Shown one piece after another: positions 16,330 through 24,463 of a stretch of DNA of 33,600 nucleotides. This stretch comes from Lachnospiraceae bacterium (GTDB taxonomy: Bacteria > Bacillota > Clostridia > Lachnospirales > Lachnospiraceae): the NCBI GenBank assembly GCA_009774245.1, contig VSNM01000060.1, positions 1 through 33,600 of the forward strand, read 5' to 3'. A model generated the notes under the pieces. The model was not told the origin of the DNA, searched no databases, and saw nothing but the letters and a program-made list of their open reading frames with translations. The first letter of the stretch is position 1; each line of letters begins with the position of its first letter. Position numbers and translations under genes: made by a program.

Positions 16330-18105
16330 CTACTGAAGCTTTGTGGACTGTCCTGCCTCGTAAGCTTCCTTTCTCTCGTCCACGATCTCCTGGAATCCTG
16401 CCTCTGCATACTTCTGTGCCAGCTCGTCATACAGCGCGTCGAACTCCTCCGGATCGCACATTGTCAGCTGATCCCTGTACTCTGTGTAGAGCTCGAGCAG
16501 GGAAGCCTGATACTCACCCACGGAATCCAGTACCACTGCAAAGTTGCAATCGCTGACTGCACGGCCGTTCTCCGCAAGCTTCACTTTCCTGTAGTAGTTG
16601 TCGATCAGCTGCTGTGTCAGGTCATCCGGCAGATTCTTCGGTGAGCTTGCCGCGATGATCTCCTCGATCGTACCAGCATTTCTGGCCTCGATCGTCACAC
16701 ACCAGTAATCCTTAGAATTGTTGAAGCCCTGCTTGCACTCGCCATCGTAATCTGCAACTGGAACAGGAAGTCCGTCGTCACCCATGGTGTAGTTCTCACC
16801 CTCGATACCCCACTGCATCGTGAAGAGGTTCTCCTCCTGCGTCATCCACTCCATGTACATCCACGCTGCCTTGATCTCATCCTCTGTCGCCTGTGATGAG
16901 AATCCAATCATCATACCAAACGGATTGTCCGCACGGTAAGCGGAAACCGTACCGCCATCCGGATCATCGATCTCAGCCTGGAACTGAACCGCAACATGCG
17001 CATCAGGATTCTGCTCATAGAGCGCTGTCAGGAAATCCACGTCCGCAGAGATATAGCCTGCAAACTGGAAGATCTGCCCACTTACGAAAGAAGCCTTCTC
17101 CGTCTCGAGATCTGTTACATAGTACTCCGGATTCAGGAATCCTAACTGGTACTTCTCATTCTCTCTTCTGATATACTCCCTGTTTGCATCATCACCAAGC
17201 GCCGGAATCGCGTAATCGCCGTAGCATGCCCAGTTCTCCTCATTGAGCGGGAACTTTCTGAACGCATAGTTCTGGTCAACACCTGCGCCTGTCACCATGT
17301 GGCCGCCGAGCGGGTGCTCGCAGATTCCCTCGTCGATCAGCTTCTGGAACATCTCCTTCTGCTCTGCCCATGTCTCGGGATACGAGTCATAGCCGATCTG
17401 GTCTAACCAGTCCTTGCGGTAGAAAGTTACAAATGTATATCCCGTATCATAGTATGGTCTCTCAGCCAGTGCAAAATATCTGTCGCCGTTCATCTCCGTG
17501 AAGCCAAGCTGGTCGAGATCAACCATTCTCTGATAATATGTAGGTGCAACCTTCGCAAACTCATCGATATCATAAGTCGTCAGATATCCGTCTGCCGCCC
17601 ACTGCGCCTGCTTCGGATAGTCGTATTCCATCAGGATCGTCGGGAGATCTTCCGCCGCTGCCAGCAGTGAGTAGGATGTCAGTACGTCTGTACGTGTGAT
17701 TGGCACATACTCAACTGTAATATTGTACTTATCGCCAAAATTCTCCTGCACCCACTTTGTCCAGTAGTTATCACTCACATTTGGAACACCCTCCGCGCCC
17801 CTGTCATACACTGGAATTTTCAGTGTAACGTTCTCCGCAAACGCCTCCCAGCTCTCAATGCCTGTTGCGCCGGAAGCATCCGCTGCAGGTGCGTTGTCTG
17901 TTGAAGCCGTTGCATTGTCCGTCGATGCCGCACTGCTGTTGTCTGTTGACGCCGCACTGCTGTTCTCTGTCGATGTCGTGCCGCTGTTGTCCGTTGATGC
18001 GCCTGCACTGTCATCCGAACCGCCGCCGCAGCCTGTCAGTGTGCCCATTGCCATGACGCCTGTCAATGCCAATGCCATTGTTCTCTTTAGAACCTTCTTA
18101 TCCAT
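16330..18105 (-). CDS. CUT1 ABC transporter solute-binding lipoprotein
   Basis: A 591-residue extracellular sugar-binding lipoprotein of the LplA/SBP_bac_1 type. The N-terminus is a signal peptide with a lipobox LTGC (Cys26), followed by a flexible linker rich in STDN repeats (residues about 30-75, encoded by imperfect 24-30-bp tandem units). The binding domain takes up the rest; WMYMEWMTQEENLFTMQWGIE is a typical conserved segment. It should bind pectin oligosaccharides, most likely from rhamnogalacturonan-I, and hand them to the two permeases encoded just upstream. The ligand is inferred from the neighbouring enzymes. AAAGGAGG lies 6 bases before the start. No ATPase gene is present; CUT1 systems of this kind usually share a common MsmX-like ATPase encoded elsewhere. 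Confidence 0.92.
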   Translation of the reverse strand: MDKKVLKRTMALALTGVMAMGTLTGCGGGSDDSAGASTDNSGTTSTENSSAASTDNSSAASTDNATASTDNAPAADASGATGIESWEAFAENVTLKIPVYDRGAEGVPNVSDNYWTKWVQENFGDKYNITVEYVPITRTDVLTSYSLLAAAEDLPTILMEYDYPKQAQWAADGYLTTYDIDEFAKVAPTYYQRMVDLDQLGFTEMNGDRYFALAERPYYDTGYTFVTFYRKDWLDQIGYDSYPETWAEQKEMFQKLIDEGICEHPLGGHMVTGAGVDQNYAFRKFPLNEENWACYGDYAIPALGDDANREYIRRENEKYQLGFLNPEYYVTDLETEKASFVSGQIFQFAGYISADVDFLTALYEQNPDAHVAVQFQAEIDDPDGGTVSAYRADNPFGMMIGFSSQATEDEIKAAWMYMEWMTQEENLFTMQWGIEGENYTMGDDGLPVPVADYDGECKQGFNNSKDYWCVTIEARNAGTIEEIIAASSPKNLPDDLTQQLIDNYYRKVKLAENGRAVSDCNFAVVLDSVGEYQASLLELYTEYRDQLTMCDPEEFDALYDELAQKYAEAGFQEIVDERKEAYEAGQSTKLQ

Positions 18106-18174
18106 AATTCGTCCTCCTTTAAAAATCTATAGTTTAACCCGCCTATCGGGATAACTATCTGGATAATTATCCTA

Positions 18175-19101
18175 TTAACCCTTCACTGCACCAACCATTG
18201 TACCTTTCACGAAATACTTCTGCACAAACGGATAGATACAGATAATTGGTATTGTTACAAACATAATGCATGCCGCCTGCAGCACCTCCGGCGTACTCGT
18301 CACTGCCGCGCCCTCAGAGAGCGTTGCTGTCTGCGCATCGGAAGCCGATGACACCAGCTGCGACAGTTTATACTGAATCATTTTCAGGTTCTCAGACCGG
18401 ATATAGTACTTGTTGTCCGCATAAGCGTTCCAGCGCCCCACTGCGTAGAACAGGGAGAGCGTCGCGAGAATCGGCTTGGACAGCGGCAGCACGATCTTCC
18501 ACAAAATCTGGAAATTGGTGGCACCGTCGAGAAACGCGGATTCCTCCAGGCTGTCCGGTATCGACGACTGCAGGTTCGTCTTCATGATCAGCATATTGTA
18601 GGGCGAGTAGATCAGCGGGAGAATCAGCACCCACATCGTATCCAGCACATGTAAATCCTTGAACAACAGATACGACGGAATCAGGCCCGCGCTGAAATAC
18701 ATCGGGAACATCAGGATAAAGGTAAAAAATGTCCTTCCCTTCAGCCTTTTCTTGGAGAGCGGATACGCCGCGCAGGTGCAGACCAGCATACCGAGTATCG
18801 TAAAAATCAGCGTGACATAGATACTGTATATCATGCTCGACACCATGCTTCCATCCTTGAAGATGGACACATACGCGTCAAAATTGATGCCCTTCGGGAT
18901 AAACGAAACCTGTTTTGCAATGACATAGGAGTTGCCTGAGATCGACTTTGCCAGCAGATGGATAAATGGGAGAACACAGGTCGCACACAAAAGCACCAGT
19001 ATGACCATGATCACAACATCGCTGACTCTAAACTTGTTAATCGCTCTGTTTCCGTCACTGTTTACCTCCGCACCGCGGACGACTTCTTCTTTTTTTGCCA
19101 T
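18175..19101 (-). CDS. CUT1 sugar ABC transporter permease, LplC type
   Basis: A 308-residue inner-membrane permease with six predicted membrane segments. The EAA loop for the ATPase contact is LEESAFLDGATNFQILWKIV near residue 195. The C-terminus FVQKYFVKGTMVGAVKG is the usual end of MalG/LplC-type subunits. The start at 19101 has AGGGGGTG 8 bases upstream and a 13-bp gap after the LplB-type gene; an in-frame start 12 codons earlier overlaps that gene and lacks a ribosome site. It should form the translocation pore with the LplB-type protein. Confidence 0.92.
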   Translation of the reverse strand: MAKKEEVVRGAEVNSDGNRAINKFRVSDVVIMVILVLLCATCVLPFIHLLAKSISGNSYVIAKQVSFIPKGINFDAYVSIFKDGSMVSSMIYSIYVTLIFTILGMLVCTCAAYPLSKKRLKGRTFFTFILMFPMYFSAGLIPSYLLFKDLHVLDTMWVLILPLIYSPYNMLIMKTNLQSSIPDSLEESAFLDGATNFQILWKIVLPLSKPILATLSLFYAVGRWNAYADNKYYIRSENLKMIQYKLSQLVSSASDAQTATLSEGAAVTSTPEVLQAACIMFVTIPIICIYPFVQKYFVKGTMVGAVKG

Positions 19102-19114
19102 GATACCACACCCC

Positions 19115-20080
19115 CTATAACAAGCCTTCTTCGCCAAGTCTCTTCGCGAACCAGTCGGACAACAGAACCAGCGCCAGGCCTACAACGGACTGGAACAGAC
19201 CAACCGCGGTCGACATACTGAACTTATTTCCCTGAAGACCTTTCTCATATATGTAGATTGCCAGCTGATACTGGAAATCCTTTACCTGCGAATTTCCGAA
19301 CTGGTCGAGACGCTCGAAGTTACTTCCCATCACACGTCCAAGGTTCATGATCAGCAGCGTCACGATCGTGCTCTTGATGCCCGGCAGTGTGATGTGTATC
19401 ATCCGCTGCCAGCGGTTTGCGCCATCGATCATCGCCGCCTCATACAGATCACCGCTGATACCCGTGATCGCGGCAAGATAGATGATCGTGCCCCAGCCCA
19501 TTCCCTGCCATACGCCGATCAGCAGGTATGTCACTGCCCAGTGCCACTTCTCTGTCAGGAACGGGATACCCTCCTCGATCAGTCCCGCGTTCATCAGGAA
19601 GATATTTACCAGACCTGTCGAGGGACGGAACATTGTGTACGCCACGCTTCCGATGATAACCCACGAGAGGAAATGCGGCAGATACAGGATCGTCTGTGTC
19701 ACTTTCTTAAATTTCGGATAGCGCAGTTCGTTCAGCATCAGTGCCAGAATGATCGGCATCGGGAATCCCACAGCCAGATCCAGCAGATTGAACACGATCG
19801 AACTCTTCAGGGAACGATGAAAATCCGCATCCTTAAATACTTTGATGATCGTCTCCATGCCAACCCACTTGCTGCCTGCGTATCCTTTCGCGGGCTTGTA
19901 ATCCATAAAGATCATCCGCATGCCGGGATAGGACGCATAGTTGAAGAGAATCACCATCACGATCGGGAACAACAGCATCAGATACAGCTGCCAGTCTCTC
20001 TTGAAACTGTTCTTCCAGGTCGTATGTACGGCAAATTCTTTACCGCCAACAATCTCTTTGTTGCCTTTTGTTTTGCCCAT
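19115..20080 (-). CDS. CUT1 sugar ABC transporter permease, LplB type
   Basis: A 321-residue membrane protein with six predicted transmembrane segments after a charged N-terminus. The EAA loop is LYEAAMIDGANRWQRMIHIT. Conserved segments such as FNYASYPGMRMIFMDYKP and NFERLDQFGN fit the LplB family, usual for oligosaccharide uptake in Bacillota. GGAGG lies 7 bases before the start. It is the first gene of the importer operon, divergent from the AraC regulator. Confidence 0.92.
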   Translation of the reverse strand: MGKTKGNKEIVGGKEFAVHTTWKNSFKRDWQLYLMLLFPIVMVILFNYASYPGMRMIFMDYKPAKGYAGSKWVGMETIIKVFKDADFHRSLKSSIVFNLLDLAVGFPMPIILALMLNELRYPKFKKVTQTILYLPHFLSWVIIGSVAYTMFRPSTGLVNIFLMNAGLIEEGIPFLTEKWHWAVTYLLIGVWQGMGWGTIIYLAAITGISGDLYEAAMIDGANRWQRMIHITLPGIKSTIVTLLIMNLGRVMGSNFERLDQFGNSQVKDFQYQLAIYIYEKGLQGNKFSMSTAVGLFQSVVGLALVLLSDWFAKRLGEEGLL

Positions 20081-20480
20081 ACCAAAACCTCCATTCCTGT
20101 AATTCTTTCGTTATTTTGTATAATCAACTAAAACTTATATTTCTATTTTCGTGCATTTTACCGTTTATTTCTAGCCAAAAGAAAAGAAATACTATGCATT
20201 TACGACCATTTATGTTATACTTACCTTAACGGCGTGCCGACGAAATGCATAGTATTTTATTTTTTTAGCTTTTTTAGTTATACACAATGACTATGTTTTT
20301 CCAGATTTTACCGCCAATAGCGTCCAAGACCTGCGGTAAAATTTGGTTGTTTTTGATTCGTATGGACATAAAGTCTATCCAAAAATTTCCAGAGATTATG
20401 CAAAAATGTCCATTATCATCGAATTTTCAGGAAAAAGCGAGAAATAAAGAAAGAAAACCCAGATTGGAGGTAATATAACG
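20081..20480. promoter_or_regulatory. Divergent regulatory region between the importer operon and the AraC gene
   Basis: This 400-bp stretch holds no gene. A perfect 15-bp inverted repeat, AAATACTATGCATTT, lies at 20187-20201 and 20243-20257, with centres 56 bp apart. A second looser symmetric pair, TTTTAGTT with ATACA, lies further out at about 20117-20133 (minus sense) and 20270-20285 (plus sense). TATACA-like -10 elements occur at about 20279-20284 (plus) and 20117-20122 (minus), but no clear -35 goes with either. The symmetry suggests binding of the AraC-type protein to both divergent promoters. Confidence 0.5.
20305..20342 (+). promoter_or_regulatory. Hairpin in the leader of the AraC gene
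   Basis: A perfect 10-bp stem, ATTTTACCGC at 20305-20314 with GCGGTAAAAT at 20333-20342, is followed by a T-rich stretch (TTTGGTTGTTTTTG). It could act as an attenuator or terminator in the leader of the regulator mRNA. It matches no riboswitch I know. Confidence 0.4.
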
Positions 20481-21434
20481 ATGCCGAAAACCAAGAATGA
20501 TATCGCCGAGTACCGCAGTTACTATCTGCCCTCCGACTTTCCGGTGCTCCTTCTGTCAGGCGAGCACTGGAAAATCTCAAATATCCCAAGCAAACATCTG
20601 CATTTCCATAACTGTCTGGAAATCGGCCTGTGCCACTCGGAGAGCGGATATATGGAATTTAATGGAAAGGAACGGCTCTTTTTCAAGGAGGGGGACATCA
20701 CCTGTATCCCGCGCAATATCCCCCACACGACATACAGCTCGCCGGACACGCAGAGCCGCTGGTCGTACCTGTTTCTAAATACACAGGAATTATTTAAGAA
20801 CATGGCGCCCCAGATCCGCGGTTTTGACCTGTCGCTGAGCGCATATAAAGAATACCAGCACATTTTAAGCCGCGATAAGTACCCTTATATCTACGACCTC
20901 ACCGCAATGATCATACGCGAGATCGAGGACAAGCGTCCCCAGTATCAGGAGAGCGCCATGGGACTTTTGCTGTCGCTCTGCATCCAGCTTGACCGCATCC
21001 AGAGCAAGGGCGGACTTGAGACCACACTCACAAGCCGCCCTCCTGAGAACGCGATGGTGCTCTCCCCCGTACTCGACTACATAGAGGACCACTATGCCGA
21101 GCAGTTTGACATGAATTACCTGGCGGACATCTGCTGCCTGAGCCCGACGCATTTCCGGCGGCTGTTCCACTCGATCATGGGCACCAGTCCGCTCGATTTC
21201 CTGAACCACACGCGCATCACCAAGGCGTGCAACCTGCTGCGTAGCACGGAGCACTCCATTCTCGACATCTCCGAGATGGTCGGTTTCCGCTCCGTGTCCA
21301 GTTTCAACCGGCACTTCATGGAGGCCATGCAGGTCACGCCCAGGGACTACCGCAACGAGACGCTCCAGACCAAGGCCAATCAGGAAAAAATGGCGATCAT
21401 GGACTATACAGGGTGGATGTATCCCGAGAAGTAG
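20481..21434 (+). CDS. AraC-family regulator of the pectin locus
   Basis: A 317-residue regulator with an N-terminal cupin-like sensing domain (about 20-110, with HLHFHNCLEIGLCHSESG and GDITCIPRNIPHTTY) and a C-terminal AraC DNA-binding domain (about 200-300) with two helix-turn-helices, seen in MNYLADICCLSPTHFRRLF and ILDISEMVGFRSVSSFNRHF. GGAGG lies 10 bases before the ATG. It is divergent from the LplB-type gene. It probably senses a sugar from rhamnogalacturonan and activates the importer and enzymes; that is inferred from position. It ends 46 bp from the convergent acyltransferase gene, with no clear terminator between. Confidence 0.9.
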   Translation: MPKTKNDIAEYRSYYLPSDFPVLLLSGEHWKISNIPSKHLHFHNCLEIGLCHSESGYMEFNGKERLFFKEGDITCIPRNIPHTTYSSPDTQSRWSYLFLNTQELFKNMAPQIRGFDLSLSAYKEYQHILSRDKYPYIYDLTAMIIREIEDKRPQYQESAMGLLLSLCIQLDRIQSKGGLETTLTSRPPENAMVLSPVLDYIEDHYAEQFDMNYLADICCLSPTHFRRLFHSIMGTSPLDFLNHTRITKACNLLRSTEHSILDISEMVGFRSVSSFNRHFMEAMQVTPRDYRNETLQTKANQEKMAIMDYTGWMYPEK

Positions 21435-21480
21435 GACATAATAGGGTTACGATCTGGCCAACAAAGCAGCCGGAATGATT

Positions 21481-22497
21481 TTACTTTATCTGCAAGAAAG
21501 TCATTCTTTTCATAATAACATGGGCTGCCTTATTCATAATCGCAGCAGTCATTATAGTACACAGGAAAGCTGCCAAAACATACAAATTTCCATCCAGACT
21601 CACAGGCAGTTTTGACAAAATCTGAAGATAAAGACTATGATACAGAAATATTTCAAATGAAATTTTTCCTAGCTGGCTCGAAACCCGATTTCCTATTTTG
21701 ATATGCGCAAATAACAGCATAATAACCACAATCACCGAAACAGCCGCCGCCATTCGATACAGATAATTACATAAAAATCGATATTTATCGATATAGAAAA
21801 CCAAAATGTAATTATCAAAAGTATATTTTAGAAAAACAGCAATGAACATACCTGCTATGAATTTGATCAATACTTTGGTTTTAAAAAATTTATTAAATTG
21901 TTCATAATGGTATGCTATTAATATGCCTAGCGTAAGTCCAAGTGATTCCGGATACCAGTTCAGCCCGATTTTTGGAAGCCGAAGTTTATACCCAAAGAAA
22001 AAACCGCCTATGCTAAAGCCCAGCGTACAAAACAACAAAAAATATTCCTGTTTTTTAGCATTTCTGATTTTTGCATGGGCGAAGTAAAATACAAAATAAT
22101 AGATAAGCAGAACGTGTACAAACCACGCACCGCCAAATGTCAGGCTTACGCCAAATATTAATTTTATCACAACAGAGAGCATATATGGCACTAAAATAGC
22201 CGTTACTCTTTTTGCAAAAAAATGCTCAAGGTAATTTTCTTTCGTTCTTGCGCTTACTTCCAATCCATAAGAAGAAAACATAAAAAATATCGTCACAGCA
22301 ATATACGCATATTTTCCCATCTGGCAAATTAAATTATATGGCTCATTCATATGACAAAAAACTACAGGAAAACAGCAGACACCCCGAAGGATATTTGTGC
22401 ACTGATAACTAAGCAAATCATTCGGATGCGTTTGATACTTCAGTCCCCAGATTTCAACTAATAACAGTGCCAACAATACAATAACACCTGCTTCCAT
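21481..22497 (-). CDS. Acyltransferase-3 family membrane protein
   Basis: A 338-residue membrane protein with about ten hydrophobic segments. The N-terminal segment TNILRGVCCFPVVFCHM holds the Arg and His expected in acyltransferase-3 proteins, which O-acylate cell-surface sugars. The later LGKISFEIFLYHSLY is also typical. The target is unknown. The gene is clearly more AT-rich than its neighbours, with many AAA, ATA and TTT codons, which suggests separate acquisition. AGGAGG lies 9 bases before the start. It is alone between the AraC gene and the ABC exporter operon. Confidence 0.8.
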   Translation of the reverse strand: MEAGVIVLLALLLVEIWGLKYQTHPNDLLSYQCTNILRGVCCFPVVFCHMNEPYNLICQMGKYAYIAVTIFFMFSSYGLEVSARTKENYLEHFFAKRVTAILVPYMLSVVIKLIFGVSLTFGGAWFVHVLLIYYFVFYFAHAKIRNAKKQEYFLLFCTLGFSIGGFFFGYKLRLPKIGLNWYPESLGLTLGILIAYHYEQFNKFFKTKVLIKFIAGMFIAVFLKYTFDNYILVFYIDKYRFLCNYLYRMAAAVSVIVVIMLLFAHIKIGNRVSSQLGKISFEIFLYHSLYLQILSKLPVSLDGNLYVLAAFLCTIMTAAIMNKAAHVIMKRMTFLQIK

Positions 22498-22548
22498 TAA
22501 ACCAATCCTCCTGTTACAATAATTACTTAGAGCATTTTTGCTTGATTC

Positions 22549-22554
22549 ATTATA
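22549..22554 (-). promoter_or_regulatory. Candidate -10 of the acyltransferase gene
   Basis: TATAAT on the minus strand, about 50 bp before the acyltransferase start. The -35 at the proper distance is poor. The 136 bp between this gene and the ABC exporter hold no other gene. Confidence 0.45.
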
Positions 22555-22633
22555 GCAGATTAGGATTGAATATAAAAGGGACTTTATGCATTTGTTTGAC
22601 GTCAGGCATTACCTGGGAAATCTGTCAAGGAAA

Positions 22634-24463
22634 TCATGCATAGTACTGTGCCTGCGCATCCCACAGCTCCTTGTACAGCCCTTCCTGCCGCTCCAGCTCC
22701 TCGTGCCTGCCGCGTTGAACCACCTTCCCCTTGTCAAACACGAGGATATCCTCGCAGAAACGGCAGGAGGCAAGACGGTGGGAAATATAGATCGAAGTCT
22801 TGTTTCCGACCATCTTGTCAAATCCGGCATACACTTCGCACTCCGACTCCGGGTCGAGTGCGGCGGTCGGCTCGTCCATGATGACAAACGGCGCGTCTTT
22901 ATAAATGGCGCGCGCGATCGCGATCTTCTGCTTCTCGCCGCCCGAGAACGCCACGCCGTTTTCCGCAAACTCTTTTCCGATACTCGTGTCCAGTCCGTCC
23001 GGCAGCGCGCGGTACCGCTCTCCCACCCCTGCCCTGTCCAGTGCGTCAATGACGCGCGCTTCTTCCACATCAGTGCCTGCTGCTACATTTTCCCCCAGTG
23101 GAAACGCAAACACCTGAAAATCCTGGAACACGACCGCAAACAGGTCGCAGTACTCCGCATAATCGTACTTGCGGATATCGATGCCGTTCACTTTGATGCA
23201 CCCCTCTGTCACATCATACAGACGGCAGAGCAGCTTGATGAACGTCGTCTTCCCCGAGCCGTTCTTGCCCACGATCGCCATCTTCTCCCCGATCTCGAAC
23301 TTCAGGCTCAGATCCCGGAGCACATAGACCTCACTGCCCGGATACCTGAAGGACACATGGTCAAACTCCACCAGAAAGCGGTTGTCCCTGCGCTTTTCCA
23401 TCGGTATGCAGCCCTCGTGCTTCCTCTGCGGCAGCGCCATATAATCGATATAATCCCCCGCAAAAGTCACATTGCCGCCAAGCCAGCTCAGCACATACAC
23501 AAGCCGCCCCATGCCCTCGGTGAACTTGAGGATACTCGCCGCATACGTGACAACGCCGCCGACGCTGATCATGCCCGTACAGGCGAGCAGCCCCGCAAAC
23601 GCGTATACCAGAAACCCCGTCAACGCCGCGATCGAGCGCTGCGAAAAAATATTCAGGGTGTTATAATGCGCCATTTTGTCCACAACTGTCTTGATTCCCG
23701 CCGCCAACTTCGCAAACTCCCGCTCATACAAACGCTGCTGCTTGCAAATCCTCAAATCTTTCTGTTCCTCACAACCGGATAAGATATCTAAATAATATTT
23801 ATTCTTTGCCTCACAGCCCGCCATCTCTTTCCTGGCGTCGGCCTCCTTCTCATGGAAATGGATTCCCAACCGGAACTCGACAAATACCAGTGCCAGTATG
23901 GCAGCGACCAGCAGCGCCGACATCAGCCACGAACCCACAAATCCCTCCGACAGCGGGTGGCTGCTGCGGACAAACATTGGAACAACAACGCATACTGCCA
24001 TAATGACCGTGACCGCGGCAGTCAGTATTTTTTGCATCTGACTCAACACGCGCGATATTAGACTCCATCCCCCCATGCGCTCAATCCGCTGGCGCATCTC
24101 ATGGACATCGGAGTCCTCGAGATATTCATAATCCATCTGCATGCTCTTTTTATTGAGAGGCTGCGCCTGAATCTCCTGCATGTACTCGAGTTTTCTGTTG
24201 AAAAACATGGTCAGCACACCGTCCGCCGCCGCCATCAGGAAGATACCGCCCACGCCGGCTGCAATATAACGCAGCATCCCTGAAAATTCCACCCCCGCGT
24301 ATGCCGCATCGACCAGCATTCCCATCAGGATAACAGATATAAACGGACGGATTCCTTTCACGATGGACAATCCGACCATGCTAAACAGCACGTCCTTATG
24401 GTTTTCCACCAGGTTCCCAAGCAGGGCAGGTATCTTTTTCCAGTCTTTACTCGCTTTATTCAT
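22634..24463 (-). CDS. ABC exporter subunit, fused membrane and ATPase domains
   Basis: A 609-residue half-transporter: a six-helix membrane domain (about 1-330) and an ATPase domain (about 350-600). The ATPase has Walker A GKNGSGKTTF, signature FSGGEKQ, Walker B FVIMDEPTAALD and the H-loop ISHRL. It probably forms a heterodimer with the product of the gene just upstream, whose last 8 bases it overlaps. Start 24463 has AGAGGTG 7 bases upstream. The substrate is unknown: drug, peptide or lipid are all possible, and no bacteriocin gene is visible beside it. Confidence 0.88.
   Translation of the reverse strand: MNKASKDWKKIPALLGNLVENHKDVLFSMVGLSIVKGIRPFISVILMGMLVDAAYAGVEFSGMLRYIAAGVGGIFLMAAADGVLTMFFNRKLEYMQEIQAQPLNKKSMQMDYEYLEDSDVHEMRQRIERMGGWSLISRVLSQMQKILTAAVTVIMAVCVVVPMFVRSSHPLSEGFVGSWLMSALLVAAILALVFVEFRLGIHFHEKEADARKEMAGCEAKNKYYLDILSGCEEQKDLRICKQQRLYEREFAKLAAGIKTVVDKMAHYNTLNIFSQRSIAALTGFLVYAFAGLLACTGMISVGGVVTYAASILKFTEGMGRLVYVLSWLGGNVTFAGDYIDYMALPQRKHEGCIPMEKRRDNRFLVEFDHVSFRYPGSEVYVLRDLSLKFEIGEKMAIVGKNGSGKTTFIKLLCRLYDVTEGCIKVNGIDIRKYDYAEYCDLFAVVFQDFQVFAFPLGENVAAGTDVEEARVIDALDRAGVGERYRALPDGLDTSIGKEFAENGVAFSGGEKQKIAIARAIYKDAPFVIMDEPTAALDPESECEVYAGFDKMVGNKTSIYISHRLASCRFCEDILVFDKGKVVQRGRHEELERQEGLYKELWDAQAQYYA

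Noticed and set aside
22586..23782. A 398-codon plus-strand reading frame opposite an ABC exporter gene
   Set aside because: The ABC gene carries all motifs in frame; the opposite frame shows no domain and has the composition of an antisense shadow.
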